Shown: positions 1 through 7,322 of the stretch, one piece after another
Position numbering within the stretch: the first letter of the stretch is position 1
Layout of the letters: every line of letters starts with the position of its first letter
Assembly (NCBI GenBank): GCA_003249275.1
Contig: QKJO01000237.1
Span: 1-11,661 of the forward strand
Source of the DNA: Spirochaetaceae bacterium
GTDB taxonomy: Bacteria > Spirochaetota > Spirochaetia > Spirochaetales_E > Spirochaetaceae_B
DNA length: 11,661 nt
Reading direction: 5' to 3'
Made by a program: the position numbers and the translations under genes
Notes under the pieces: generated by a model
Databases searched by the model: none
The model's input: only the letters and a program-made list of their open reading frames with translations
Told to the model about the DNA's origin: nothing

Positions 1-795
1 ATTCCATCCGGCTCCATGAAAGACACGCTCCTCATCAAAGACCGGATTTTCGTCAATAAGCTGATTTACGGGCCCGAGCTGCTTCCGGGAATGGCAAAGA
101 TCCCCGGCTTTAAAAAACCCCAGAGGGGAGAAGTCATTATCTTCGAAAATCCCGTATACCTCTCCAGGGGTCCTGTCTTTGATGTCATGCAGAGGGTTAT
201 CTATATGCTGACCCTTTCAATGGTGGATATCGACAAAGATGAGAACGGTAATCCCAAGGCCCATTTCCTTATAAAAAGGCAGGTCGTTCAGGACGGCGAT
301 GTGTTCCGGCAGTATCAGGGTAATCTGCAGATCAAGGCCAGGGGAGAAAGAGAGTTTCTTCAGGAAGAGGATTTTAAAAATCTGTCGGGACTGTCCTACG
401 GCAACAAGAGAATGATCAGTCCCGAGGATTATCCTGTTTTCAGGGCATACGGTGAAGCCTACTCACTCCAGGAGGAGGGGCTTTCCATACCGGCCGAAAT
501 CAGAAAAGCCGCTTCCGGGATAGACCAATTGACCTATAAGGACCCACTTGAGATGGATCTGTGGCGTCAGAAAAGGAAATTTGAAATCCAGCCCTACAAT
601 CATTCCGCATCCGCCAGATGGAGAAAATCTGCCGAAACGGGATATTACGTTCCTCTGGACTGGATTGTACCCATGGGCGACAACCGTGATAATTCAAACG
701 ACGGGCGTTATTTCGGTGCGGTTCCCAGGAAAAAGATCCTCGGTCAGGCCATGTTCAAGTACTGGCCGGCTGCCAGGGCGGGGATGATTCATTAG
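1..795 (+). CDS. lepB: Type I signal peptidase, 5'-truncated by window edge
   Basis: Membrane-bound serine/lysine protease that removes signal peptides from exported proteins on the outer face of the inner membrane. The frame is open from base 1, and the ATG at 16 is not the start: it is the Met of family box B, following the putative catalytic Ser at 13-15 (PSGSMKDTL). The N-terminal membrane anchor therefore lies upstream of the window. Box D is seen as [10 protein letters not shown], with the presumed general-base Lys at 274-276, and box E as [15 protein letters not shown] near the C-terminus. Box B is atypical: the usual Ser-Met-x-Pro-Thr reads Ser-Met-Lys-Asp-Thr. A long segment of about 120 residues between boxes D and E carries charged, poorly conserved-looking sequence. 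The TAG stop shares its G with the GTG start of a second signal peptidase, so the two are cotranscribed. The family call is secure; substrate preference is unknown. Confidence 0.93.
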   Translation: MPSGSMKDTLLIKDRIFVNKLIYGPELLPGMAKIPGFKKPQRGEVIIFENPVYLSRGPVFDVMQRVIYMLTLSMVDIDKDENGNPKAHFLIKRQVVQDGDVFRQYQGNLQIKARGEREFLQEEDFKNLSGLSYGNKRMISPEDYPVFRAYGEAYSLQEEGLSIPAEIRKAASGIDQLTYKDPLEMDLWRQKRKFEIQPYNHSASARWRKSAETGYYVPLDWIVPMGDNRDNSNDGRYFGAVPRKKILGQAMFKYWPAARAGMIH

Positions 796-1538
796 TGATA
801 TCCAGTACCAGCAGAAGGGGCAGATCCTACAAGGAAAAACAGGCGATAGCGTCCAGGCGTATACGCCGTATCGTTATACTTGTTCTTCTGTTCATATTGT
901 ATATTCTCTTCAGCAAAGAGATCGCCACAGCCGTGAGAGTTCAATCCTCATCCATGCTGCCGACCCTGGCGTCCGGAGACAGAATCCTTTTTTCTCCACT
1001 TCTCTCAGACAGAAGGCAGACTCTGTTTCACGGCGGTGTCACGCCCCTGGAACGGGGTGAGCTCGTTGTCATTTCGCCTCCCTACTACAGGGAGAATCAG
1101 AAACTCATTGATTTTTTCAATCCCGCCGTAAGATTCTTTACTTTTCAGAAATTTCAGTTCAGCTCATTTTCAAGACAGAACTGGGAATCGGGAATCCTGA
1201 TTAAAAGGATCGTCGGTCTTCCGGGCGATACGGTGAGAATGAACGGTTTTCAGCTGTACATCAAACCGGCTGGAGAGAACAGCTTTCTCCCGGAGAGCCT
1301 CGTGATTCCGTCCGGATATACAATTCAGCTTCCCCGTCTCGAGGAAGGATGGAAGCCAGGTTTTCCTCTGGACGGCAGTATGGATGAGTATGTGCTCAAA
1401 GAAAATGAATACTTTCTATTAAGCGATAACAGGGGACAGGGAAGCGATTCCTATTTCTGGGGTCCTCTTCCCAGGGAGAGAATCCTCGGGAAAGTGTTCT
1501 TCCGATACTGGCCATTCCGGGGAATGTCATTCCTGTGA
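795..1538 (+). CDS. lepB: Type I signal peptidase, second tandem copy
   Basis: Second leader peptidase of 247 aa, complete. A basic N-terminal tail (residues 1-25) is followed by one hydrophobic segment at about 26-40, giving the usual inner-membrane anchor with a periplasmic catalytic domain. Box B is canonical (SSSMLPTL, predicted nucleophile Ser53), box D is canonical (IKRIVGLPGD, predicted general base Lys137), and box E is SDNRGQGSDSYFWG at about 210-223. It therefore keeps every catalytic element, whereas the upstream copy has an altered box B. The start is GTG at 795, overlapping the previous stop by one base; no upstream ATG exists in this frame and later starts would remove the anchor. 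The 3' end overlaps the hemW start by 4 bases (GTGA). Two adjacent paralogues suggest divided substrate sets, which is inference. Confidence 0.95.
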   Translation: MISSTSRRGRSYKEKQAIASRRIRRIVILVLLFILYILFSKEIATAVRVQSSSMLPTLASGDRILFSPLLSDRRQTLFHGGVTPLERGELVVISPPYYRENQKLIDFFNPAVRFFTFQKFQFSSFSRQNWESGILIKRIVGLPGDTVRMNGFQLYIKPAGENSFLPESLVIPSGYTIQLPRLEEGWKPGFPLDGSMDEYVLKENEYFLLSDNRGQGSDSYFWGPLPRERILGKVFFRYWPFRGMSFL

Positions 1539-2722
1539 GTACCTGCGGGGCGTCCCTTTATATTCACATTCCTTTCTGTGTCAGAAAATGCGATTACTGT
1601 GACTTCTACTCCGCCTGTGATCTTACAATTCAGAATCAGCTTTTGGGTCAGATCCCCCGGCAGATGAGAGAACTGTGCTCTCTCTACGGGATCGATTCCT
1701 TCCGGACTCTCTACCTGGGGGGAGGAACACCCGGGCTGGTCGATACGGAGGCTCTGGGCAGGCTCCTTGATGCCGTAAAAAGGGATAACCGAGGAGGGGT
1801 TCTCCCGGCGGAAGTCACCCTGGAGTGCAATCCCGGAAATATCGGCGAAACGAAACTGGATGAATGGAAGTCCATGGGAATCACCAGACTCAGTCTGGGT
1901 GTACAGAGTTTTCAGGATGATTTCCTTGTGAAATCCGGCCGGAAAAGCAGCCGGAAAGAGATCCTTAAAGCCCTTGAAATGATCCGGTCCTTTTCTGAAT
2001 TCGATTTTAATATCGATCTTATACAGGGCCTGCCGGGTATGGCCGTGAAGGATCAGTTGAAGGATCTTGAAGAAGCCGCGCTCTGGTCTCCCGATCATAT
2101 CTCCTGGTACAGTCTGATCCTTGAAGAGGGTACGGTTCTTGAAAAAGAGTGGGAAAGAAGGAATGGGGACGCCGGCTCCGATAATGACAAAGCCTGGGAG
2201 GAGGGCTGCTTGTTCCTGACCGGAGCCGGCTACAACAGGTACGAGATTTCCAATTTCAGCAGAGCGGGAAAAGAGAGCCTTCACAATAAAAGCTACTGGA
2301 AACTGAAGCCCTATCTGGGCTGCGGTCCTTCTGCCGTATCCATGCTGAGAGACGGACGGGGCCGTGCGGTACGGTTCCGGACTCTGCCCGAATCGCAGAA
2401 GTATTCGGAGGGTATCTTCCTGTATGATGAACAGGAATCATTGAATCCGACTGATTTTTTAAAGGATTTTATGCTCATGGGCCTCAGGCTGAAGGAAGGG
2501 ATCGGATTGAACGATTTCGAAGGGATTTTCGGTTGTCAGCCGGATGATCTTTTCCCCGGCTCAGTGAAAAAATGGACCGATGCAGGGTGTCTGATCAGGA
2601 ATGAAAAGACTTTATCGCCCACGGAACGGGGGATGAATCTTCTGAATTCCCTCCTTGTCGATCTCTTTTCTGAGCTGGACGGTAAAGTACCTGAAATAAG
2701 TCTGAACTGGCCCCTAGAATAG
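1535..2722 (+). CDS. hemW: HemW-type radical SAM protein (HemN-like)
   Basis: Radical SAM protein of 395 aa, often annotated as oxygen-independent coproporphyrinogen III oxidase but better matched to HemW, a heme-binding chaperone that delivers heme to cytoplasmic-side targets. The [4Fe-4S] motif is CVRKCDYC (Cys15, Cys19, Cys22), followed by DFYS. The fourth Cys of genuine HemN (CxxxCxxCxC) is absent, which favours HemW. Other family blocks are LGGGTPGLV (61-69), RLSLGVQSFQD (118-128), DLIQGLPGM (161-169), YEISNF, and HNKSYW (His250 to Trp255), the last being a conserved HemW block linked to heme binding. The C-terminal HemN_C region has MGLRLKEGIG. The start is GTG at 1535, 4 bases inside the preceding gene. 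No SD is strong here, so translational coupling is likely. The heme-chaperone role is family knowledge; this window shows no heme pathway genes. Confidence 0.9.
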   Translation: MSTCGASLYIHIPFCVRKCDYCDFYSACDLTIQNQLLGQIPRQMRELCSLYGIDSFRTLYLGGGTPGLVDTEALGRLLDAVKRDNRGGVLPAEVTLECNPGNIGETKLDEWKSMGITRLSLGVQSFQDDFLVKSGRKSSRKEILKALEMIRSFSEFDFNIDLIQGLPGMAVKDQLKDLEEAALWSPDHISWYSLILEEGTVLEKEWERRNGDAGSDNDKAWEEGCLFLTGAGYNRYEISNFSRAGKESLHNKSYWKLKPYLGCGPSAVSMLRDGRGRAVRFRTLPESQKYSEGIFLYDEQESLNPTDFLKDFMLMGLRLKEGIGLNDFEGIFGCQPDDLFPGSVKKWTDAGCLIRNEKTLSPTERGMNLLNSLLVDLFSELDGKVPEISLNWPLE

Positions 2723-2735
2723 GCCTTCCGGATTC

Positions 2736-2763
2736 TTGACAGCCTAATTTTTATTGTGTTAAT
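2736..2763 (+). promoter_or_regulatory. Sigma70-type promoter for the yebC-ruv-queA operon
   Basis: A perfect TTGACA -35 box at 2736-2741 is followed after 16 bases by GTTAAT at 2758-2763, which matches TATAAT at 4 of 6 positions. The downstream leader to the yebC ATG is very A+T-rich, unlike the surrounding coding DNA. It sits in the only sizeable + strand gap between hemW and yebC, so it probably gives the yebC operon its own transcript. I see no clear terminator for hemW in the same gap, so read-through from upstream is also possible. Confidence 0.6.
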
Positions 2764-2800
2764 TTTTACAGACTTTGCTTTTATTTTTTAATTATTATCC

Positions 2801-2806
2801 GAGGAG
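2801..2806 (+). promoter_or_regulatory. Strong Shine-Dalgarno sequence for yebC
   Basis: GAGGAG lies 5 bases before the yebC ATG at 2812. It is one of the clearest ribosome binding sites in the window and fixes the start, which also matches the family N-terminus MSGHSKW. Confidence 0.8.
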
Positions 2807-2811
2807 ACAGA

Positions 2812-3552
2812 ATGTCAGGTCATAGTAAATGGGCTACAATTAAACATAAGAAAGGCGCCCTTGATGCAAAAAGAGGGAAGATTTTCACAAAAATCATCAA
2901 GGAGTTGACCGTTACAGCCAAGATGGGCGGCGGCGACCTTGATTCCAATGCAGCCCTGAGAACAGTTGTTCTCAAAGCCAAAGCTGCCAACATGCCTAAA
3001 GAAAATATTGAAAAGGCTATCAAGAAAGGTACGGGAGATCTTGAAGGTGTCGATTACATCGAACTTCAGTATGAAGCCTATGCTCCCGGCGGAGTCGGTC
3101 TTCTCATCTCCACACTGACAGACAACAAGAACAGAACCGCTGCCGATGTCAGATCCATCCTCAACAAGGGAGGCGGATCTCTGGCGACCACCGGAGCCGT
3201 ATCCTACCAGTTTTCACGCAAGGGAATCATTGCCTACAGCAGCGAAGAAGTTGATTTTGAAAAACTTTTCGAGCTGGCTCTTGAATCCGGAGCAACTGAT
3301 GTTTCCGATGAGGACGGTGCAGTGGAAGTCATCACCGAGCCGGGAGACTTCGAAACTGTACTGACAGCGCTTCAGGCAGCTGGTTTCAGTGAACTCAGTG
3401 CGGAAGTTTCCATGATTTCCGACAATACAGTTACACTGGATAACGAGCAGACCGGCAAAGTTCTCCGTCTGATTGAGCGTCTGGAAGACAACGACGATGT
3501 TCAGTCAGTAGCCAGCAATCTGGAAGTTCCTGCCGGCTTTGAAATGGATTAA
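2812..3552 (+). CDS. yebC: YebC/PmpR/TACO1 family protein
   Basis: Full-length YebC-family protein (246 aa, the usual size). Diagnostic blocks are the N-terminus MSGHSKWATIKHKKGALDAKRGKIF, split here as MSGHSKWATIKHKK at 1-14 and KRGKIFTKIIKEL from about 20, then NMPKENIEKAIKKGTG at about 61-76, YEAYAPGGVGLL at about 88-99, TDNKNRTAADVRSI at about 103-116 and TTGAVSYQF at about 127-135. The family was long called a transcriptional regulator (PmpR). More recent work on bacterial members and mitochondrial TACO1 points to a ribosome-associated role that relieves stalling, notably at proline-rich stretches. Placement immediately before ruvC is a widespread bacterial arrangement. Its TAA stop overlaps the ruvC ATG by one base, so translation is coupled. 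The family is certain; the exact molecular role in this organism is inferred. Confidence 0.96.
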   Translation: MSGHSKWATIKHKKGALDAKRGKIFTKIIKELTVTAKMGGGDLDSNAALRTVVLKAKAANMPKENIEKAIKKGTGDLEGVDYIELQYEAYAPGGVGLLISTLTDNKNRTAADVRSILNKGGGSLATTGAVSYQFSRKGIIAYSSEEVDFEKLFELALESGATDVSDEDGAVEVITEPGDFETVLTALQAAGFSELSAEVSMISDNTVTLDNEQTGKVLRLIERLEDNDDVQSVASNLEVPAGFEMD

Positions 3553-4031
3553 TGCCCCCTATTCTGGGAATTGACCCCGGTCTTGCTCATGCGGGCTGGG
3601 GAATTATCGTTCATGACGGGATAAGAAGCCGGTATATTGCCCACGGTGTAATCAAAACTGATTCCAAAGCACCGATGGCTGACCGGCTTCTTTGTCTTTA
3701 TGACGGTTTGAGCAGCGTCATTAAGGAATACCGGCCGGCAACGGCGGGTATCGAAACTCTCTATTTTGCCAAAAACGTTTCTTCTGCCATGCCTGTGGCC
3801 GAGGCAAGGGGTGCCCTTATTTTATGTCTGGCCAGACATGGTGTAACGGTCAGTGAATATACACCCCTTCAGATCAAACAGGCTGTTGTGGGAAACGGCA
3901 GAGCAGAAAAGCATCAGGTTCAGTCCATGGTGGCTCTTCTTCTGAAATTGAAGGAGATACCCCGGCCCGACCATGCCGCCGATGCCCTGGCGGCAGCACT
4001 CTGTCATGCCCATACGGGAGGTTTGTCTTGA
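3552..4031 (+). CDS. ruvC: Holliday junction resolvase RuvC
   Basis: Crossover junction endonuclease of the RuvABC resolvasome, which makes paired nicks across Holliday junctions during recombinational repair. At 159 aa it is slightly shorter than most RuvC proteins (about 165-175) but keeps the RNase H-like catalytic set: Asp8 in GIDPG, Glu68 in GIETLYFAKN, and His141 and Asp144 in PDHAADALAAALCH. Other typical blocks are VAEARGAL and EYTPLQIKQAVVGNGRAEKHQV, the DNA-contacting region. The start is ATG at 3552, overlapping the yebC stop by one base, and the end overlaps the ruvA start by 4 bases. The family N-terminus begins only a few residues before the first catalytic Asp, which supports this start. 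From memory, Borrelia has ruvA and ruvB but no recognised ruvC, so an intact ruvC would place this organism outside that lineage. Confidence 0.96.
   Translation: MPPILGIDPGLAHAGWGIIVHDGIRSRYIAHGVIKTDSKAPMADRLLCLYDGLSSVIKEYRPATAGIETLYFAKNVSSAMPVAEARGALILCLARHGVTVSEYTPLQIKQAVVGNGRAEKHQVQSMVALLLKLKEIPRPDHAADALAAALCHAHTGGLS
4016..4022 (+). promoter_or_regulatory. Shine-Dalgarno sequence fixing the TTG start of ruvA
   Basis: GGGAGGT within the 3' end of ruvC lies 5 bases before TTG at 4028. With the family N-terminus ([12 protein letters not shown]) beginning exactly there, it supports a non-ATG start. The next in-frame ATG would delete over 20 residues of the first domain. Confidence 0.7.
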
Positions 4032-4630
4032 TTAACAGCATCAGCGGGATTATAACCGAGAAGGGTGAATTGCAGGTCTGCATTGAGAACCACGGCATGG
4101 AGTGGCAGATCATTGCTTCGGGAATTACAATCTCGACCCTGCCATCCGTCGGGAATCAGGCGAAAATCTACACCTGGCTCTACCACAAGGAAGACCAGAT
4201 GGCGCTTTACGGATTTTCGGAGAAAAAAGAACGTTCCCTCTTTCTGGATCTTATCTCCGTCAGCGGTGTCGGCCCCAAAGGGGCGGTAAAAATTCTGTCC
4301 ACCGTACGGCCCGACCAGCTGATGCTCTATCTGGAAGAGGAGAATGTGGACGGACTGGCCTCTTTGCCGGGGCTGGGAAAGAAGACGGCCCAGAAAATCC
4401 TTCTTCAGCTGCGCGGAAAACTCAGCTGGGATGACACGGGTGCAGGAGGTGCTCCTGCCGGAGGACCTGAAGCCGAATGGGTCGAATCTCTGACTTCCAT
4501 GGGATTTGATAAAAGAAAGGTCATTACGGTAGTCAAAAACCTTCTTCTGGATGAAAGTATAGCGGTCCTTTCATCCGAGAAAAAGGAGCAGGAAATCCTG
4601 CGGAGGGCTATCGTTGAACTCAGCTCCTGA
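4028..4630 (+). CDS. ruvA: Holliday junction branch-migration subunit RuvA
   Basis: Junction-binding subunit that tetramerises on Holliday junctions and loads the RuvB motor. The 200-aa length is standard. Domain I is an OB fold (about 1-63, with [26 protein letters not shown] bridging into domain II, visible as [12 protein letters not shown] then [16 protein letters not shown]). Two helix-hairpin-helix motifs bind [17 protein letters not shown] and [18 protein letters not shown] Gly/Ala/Pro-rich flexible linker ([16 protein letters not shown]) leads to domain III ([20 protein letters not shown]), which contacts RuvB. Translation starts at TTG 4028, overlapping the ruvC stop by 4 bases and backed by a good Shine-Dalgarno sequence. 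RuvB begins 11 bases after the stop. All three resolvasome genes are therefore adjacent and in frame-coupled order. No residue looks out of place. Confidence 0.96.
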   Translation: MINSISGIITEKGELQVCIENHGMEWQIIASGITISTLPSVGNQAKIYTWLYHKEDQMALYGFSEKKERSLFLDLISVSGVGPKGAVKILSTVRPDQLMLYLEEENVDGLASLPGLGKKTAQKILLQLRGKLSWDDTGAGGAPAGGPEAEWVESLTSMGFDKRKVITVVKNLLLDESIAVLSSEKKEQEILRRAIVELSS

Positions 4631-4641
4631 TAGGAATACAT

Positions 4642-5667
4642 ATGGCAGATGACAGCATTCTTTCCGGACTGCCCTACAAGGGAGAAGATCCTGCAGAAAA
4701 CCCGATCCGTCCCCGGCTCTTAAGCGAGTTTCTGGGGCAGGAGGACGTCAAGAGCAATCTGAGCGTCTTCATTGAAGCCGCCCGGATGAGACAGGAACCT
4801 CTGGATCATGTGTTCCTCTCCGGACCTCCGGGACTGGGCAAAACGACGCTGGCCGGAATCATGGCCAACGAGCTGGGCGTGGAAGCCAAGGTGACATCGG
4901 CTCCGGCTCTGGACAAACCCAAGGATCTGGCTGGCCTTCTTACAACAATTTCGGAAAGAACTGTTTTCTTCATCGACGAGATACACCGCCTTAAACCGGC
5001 AATCGAAGAGATGCTCTACATTGCCATGGAGGATTTTGAACTGGACTGGATCATCGGCCAGGGACCCTCGGCCCGTACCATCCGGATTCCCGTTCCTCCC
5101 TTCACCATGGTGGGTGCCACAACCAAACCGGGCCGTGTTTCAAGCCCGCTGTACACGAGGTTCGGCATCAATGTGAGGATGAACTTCTACAGCCTTCAGG
5201 AACTTCAGATGATTCTGAAGAGAAGCGCATCGATTCTCAATATCACCATTACCTCCGATGCCGCAGGAGTGCTGGCGGGTTCAAGCAGGGGAACCCCCCG
5301 GGTGGCCAACAGGCTCCTCCGGAGGATGAGGGACTTCGCTCAGATAGAAGGAGAGGGTATCATCACCACCGATATCGTGCACTCGGGACTGAAGAGGCTT
5401 CAGGTGGATGAAAAGGGGCTGGAACGGCTGGACAGGGAGATCCTGAGGGCTCTGATCACAAAATACGGCGGAGGCCCGGTCGGTGCCGAAACTCTTGCCA
5501 TATCGGTCGGTGAGAGCATTGACTCTCTCGAGGACTTTTATGAACCCTACATGATTCAGCAAGGCTTTCTGAAAAGGACCCCCCGGGGCAGGGTGGCCAC
5601 ACCCCTTGCCTACAAACATTTAGGAATGGAATCGGACATCAATGAAAATCAGGGACTTCTCTTTTAA
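4642..5667 (+). CDS. ruvB: Holliday junction helicase motor RuvB
   Basis: AAA+ ATPase that forms hexameric rings on either side of a RuvA-bound junction and drives branch migration. It is 341 aa, full length. Walker A is GPPGLGKTT (61-69), Walker B is VFFIDEIH (108-115), sensor 1 lies in [10 protein letters not shown] (155-164), the arginine finger is predicted at Arg173 in LYTRFGI, and sensor 2 is in [15 protein letters not shown] (218-231). The C-terminal winged-helix domain contains [13 protein letters not shown] and [13 protein letters not shown]. The ATG start at 4642 gives the short N-terminal tail typical of the family. The last 26 bases overlap the start of queA in another frame, so queA translation probably depends on ribosomes finishing ruvB. 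Confidence 0.97.
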   Translation: MADDSILSGLPYKGEDPAENPIRPRLLSEFLGQEDVKSNLSVFIEAARMRQEPLDHVFLSGPPGLGKTTLAGIMANELGVEAKVTSAPALDKPKDLAGLLTTISERTVFFIDEIHRLKPAIEEMLYIAMEDFELDWIIGQGPSARTIRIPVPPFTMVGATTKPGRVSSPLYTRFGINVRMNFYSLQELQMILKRSASILNITITSDAAGVLAGSSRGTPRVANRLLRRMRDFAQIEGEGIITTDIVHSGLKRLQVDEKGLERLDREILRALITKYGGGPVGAETLAISVGESIDSLEDFYEPYMIQQGFLKRTPRGRVATPLAYKHLGMESDINENQGLLF

Positions 5668-6661
5668 TCTTCCGCCGGAGCAGATTGCCCAGCACCCCCC
5701 CGAAGTCAGAGGGACGGCCAGGCTTATGGTTCTGGACAGACAGACCGGCCAGGTGGACCATAAAAATATGCAGGACTTTCCCGATCTGATTGAACCGGGA
5801 ACTCTGATAGTGTTCAATAACTCCCGGGTCAGGAAGGCTCGGGTTTTCGCCTTTTCGGAAAACGGAGGGAAGGTGGAGTTTTTCTTCCTCAAGCCCCTGG
5901 ATTCGGATCTCTGGCTCTGTATGGTTTCCAAGGCGAAGAAGCAGAAAACCGGAAAAACATTAAGTTTTCCCGGCGGATTGACTGGCACTATTGAAGAGGA
6001 GGTCAGCACCAATCACAGGAAGGTCAGGTTCTCGACAGCCCTTGACGATGCCTACCTGGAGGAACACGGTCATATTCCCCTGCCGCCCTACATCAAACGG
6101 GAGGACTCTGCCGAGGATTCAGAGCGGTATCAGTCTGTTTTTTCAAAAGAGACCGGATCAGTCGCTGCCCCGACGGCGAGTCTTCATTTTACCGATGATA
6201 TTCTGGAACGTTTAAATGCAAAAGGCATTGAAACAGCATTCATCACCCTTCATGTGGGATTGGGGACCTTTGAGCCTGTCAGGACCGAAAGCATTCTGGA
6301 CCACAGGATGCATGAGGAGCAGTTTTTTATCTCAGATGAAACGGCAGATAAAGTGGAGCGGGCAATCCGTGAGGGAAGACCAGTTCTGGCTGTGGGTACG
6401 ACAAGCGTCAGGACCCTTGAGTCCGCCTGGGAGGCGGGACGGCTCAGGCGGGGAGAGAGCAGTACGGATATTTTTATCTATCCGGGATACGATTTCAATG
6501 TCGTCAGCAGGATGTTTACCAATTTCCATACACCCGAATCGACCCTGCTGGTTCTTGTCAGTGCTTTCGCGGGCAAGGAAAAGATTGACAGCGCCTATAA
6601 AGAGGCTGTAGACAGGGGCTATATGTTCTTTTCCTACGGCGATGCCATGCTGATACGGTAA
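5642..6661 (+). CDS. queA: tRNA preQ1-34 S-adenosylmethionine ribosyltransferase-isomerase QueA
   Basis: Transfers and isomerises the ribosyl group of S-adenosylmethionine onto preQ1 at the tRNA wobble position, giving epoxyqueuosine, the penultimate step of queuosine synthesis. It is 339 aa and complete. Signature blocks are [12 protein letters not shown] (8-19), ARLMVLDR (26-33), [12 protein letters not shown] (58-69), [13 protein letters not shown] (174-186), [12 protein letters not shown] (203-214), HRMHEEQF (221-228), [11 protein letters not shown] (251-261), TDIFIYPGY (275-283) and [19 protein letters not shown] (293-311). The start codon lies 26 bases inside ruvB. It is accepted because the family N-terminus aligns from the first residue and no later start precedes the LPPEQIAQ block. 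The stop at 6659-6661 abuts the stop of the opposing gene. No other queuosine gene is present in the window. Confidence 0.96.
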   Translation: MKIRDFSFNLPPEQIAQHPPEVRGTARLMVLDRQTGQVDHKNMQDFPDLIEPGTLIVFNNSRVRKARVFAFSENGGKVEFFFLKPLDSDLWLCMVSKAKKQKTGKTLSFPGGLTGTIEEEVSTNHRKVRFSTALDDAYLEEHGHIPLPPYIKREDSAEDSERYQSVFSKETGSVAAPTASLHFTDDILERLNAKGIETAFITLHVGLGTFEPVRTESILDHRMHEEQFFISDETADKVERAIREGRPVLAVGTTSVRTLESAWEAGRLRRGESSTDIFIYPGYDFNVVSRMFTNFHTPESTLLVLVSAFAGKEKIDSAYKEAVDRGYMFFSYGDAMLIR

Positions 6662-7282
6662 TCAGTAGGTATTTTCATTCATAGCCTGAAAGTCTTCCCG
6701 CACTTTCTGCAGCCTGTTCAGCTCTCTCTGAATTGTCTTTTCATAGTTCAGATCGCCTGTCTGTATTCTGTAGGATTCATCTTCCCAGAACTGGATATCC
6801 TCCAGAAACATCCAGGCAAATTTGCCGTCAGCCGCCTTGGCTGACCAGTCCATGGCATCCTTCCAGAAATTAAGAGCATATCTGTAGCATTCCTCCGCTG
6901 TTTCAAGGCTGTCGAGGTTTGAAAATTTCCATGGGTAGTTGTAGAAGTAGGCATTCCTTTTGTCATACTTCAAACCCAGCTTAAGATAGGCATCCACCAG
7001 TCTCAGATTGACATGCATGTAGAATAGGTAGCGATACTTTTCCCACTCCTTTTCATTCGTGATGGTGGCAAGGGCATTCAGAGGATTGGCGAAGTCGGAA
7101 CGGAGAGCCATTCCCAGGTAGTGAATATTCTCCATTGTATCTTCCGGGTACTGGTACATATGCTGGTGATAAAGTCTGTAGTACTGCTCTGCATAGAGGA
7201 TCTTGTAGGCATGAAGATCCTGCGGATGCTGAATTAATGAGAACATCAGAAGGAGAATGGAGGACATGATTCGCTTCTTCAC
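6662..7282 (-). CDS. Unrecognised Tyr-rich exported protein
   Basis: I do not recognise this 206-aa protein. It begins MKKRIMSSILLLMFSL, a basic n-region with a hydrophobic core, and a signal peptidase I site is plausible after Ala25 (DLHA-YK), predicting a periplasmic or surface location. No lipobox Cys is present. The mature part is unusually aromatic: about 21 Tyr in 206 residues, seven of them between residues 26 and 45, plus six Trp. It appears mostly helical. A segment around 124-150 (LDSLETAEECYRYALNFW and following) resembles a TPR-like helix pair, but this is weak. The start is taken as GTG at 7282, which gives the Lys-Lys-Arg n-region and has GGAAGA just upstream; ATG at 7267 is an alternative that loses most of the positive charge. 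It lies 40 bases downstream of tmk on the same strand and is probably cotranscribed. Confidence 0.75.
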   Translation of the reverse strand: MKKRIMSSILLLMFSLIQHPQDLHAYKILYAEQYYRLYHQHMYQYPEDTMENIHYLGMALRSDFANPLNALATITNEKEWEKYRYLFYMHVNLRLVDAYLKLGLKYDKRNAYFYNYPWKFSNLDSLETAEECYRYALNFWKDAMDWSAKAADGKFAWMFLEDIQFWEDESYRIQTGDLNYEKTIQRELNRLQKVREDFQAMNENTY

Positions 7283-7322
7283 TCTTCCAGTATCGGCCGG
7301 ATATTCACTGATCCTTACAGAA

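Noticed and set aside
16..18. ATG at 16 as start of the first signal peptidase
   Set aside because: This Met follows the catalytic Ser codon at 13-15 inside box B. Starting there would remove the nucleophile and the membrane anchor.
1451..2284. 277-codon open frame on the minus strand
   Set aside because: It lies wholly antisense to hemW and the end of the second signal peptidase, both of which carry intact family motifs. The translation shows no recognisable domain, so it is a shadow frame.
5281..6012. Two minus-strand open frames (5281-5619 and 5620-6012)
   Set aside because: Both are antisense to ruvB and queA, which are unmistakable in the + strand, and neither has a plausible ribosome binding site or domain.
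7289..7305. Imperfect palindrome around CGGCCG between tmk and the Tyr-rich gene
   Set aside because: The symmetric core is only about 6 bases with imperfect flanks and no U-tract, so it supports neither a terminator nor an operator.
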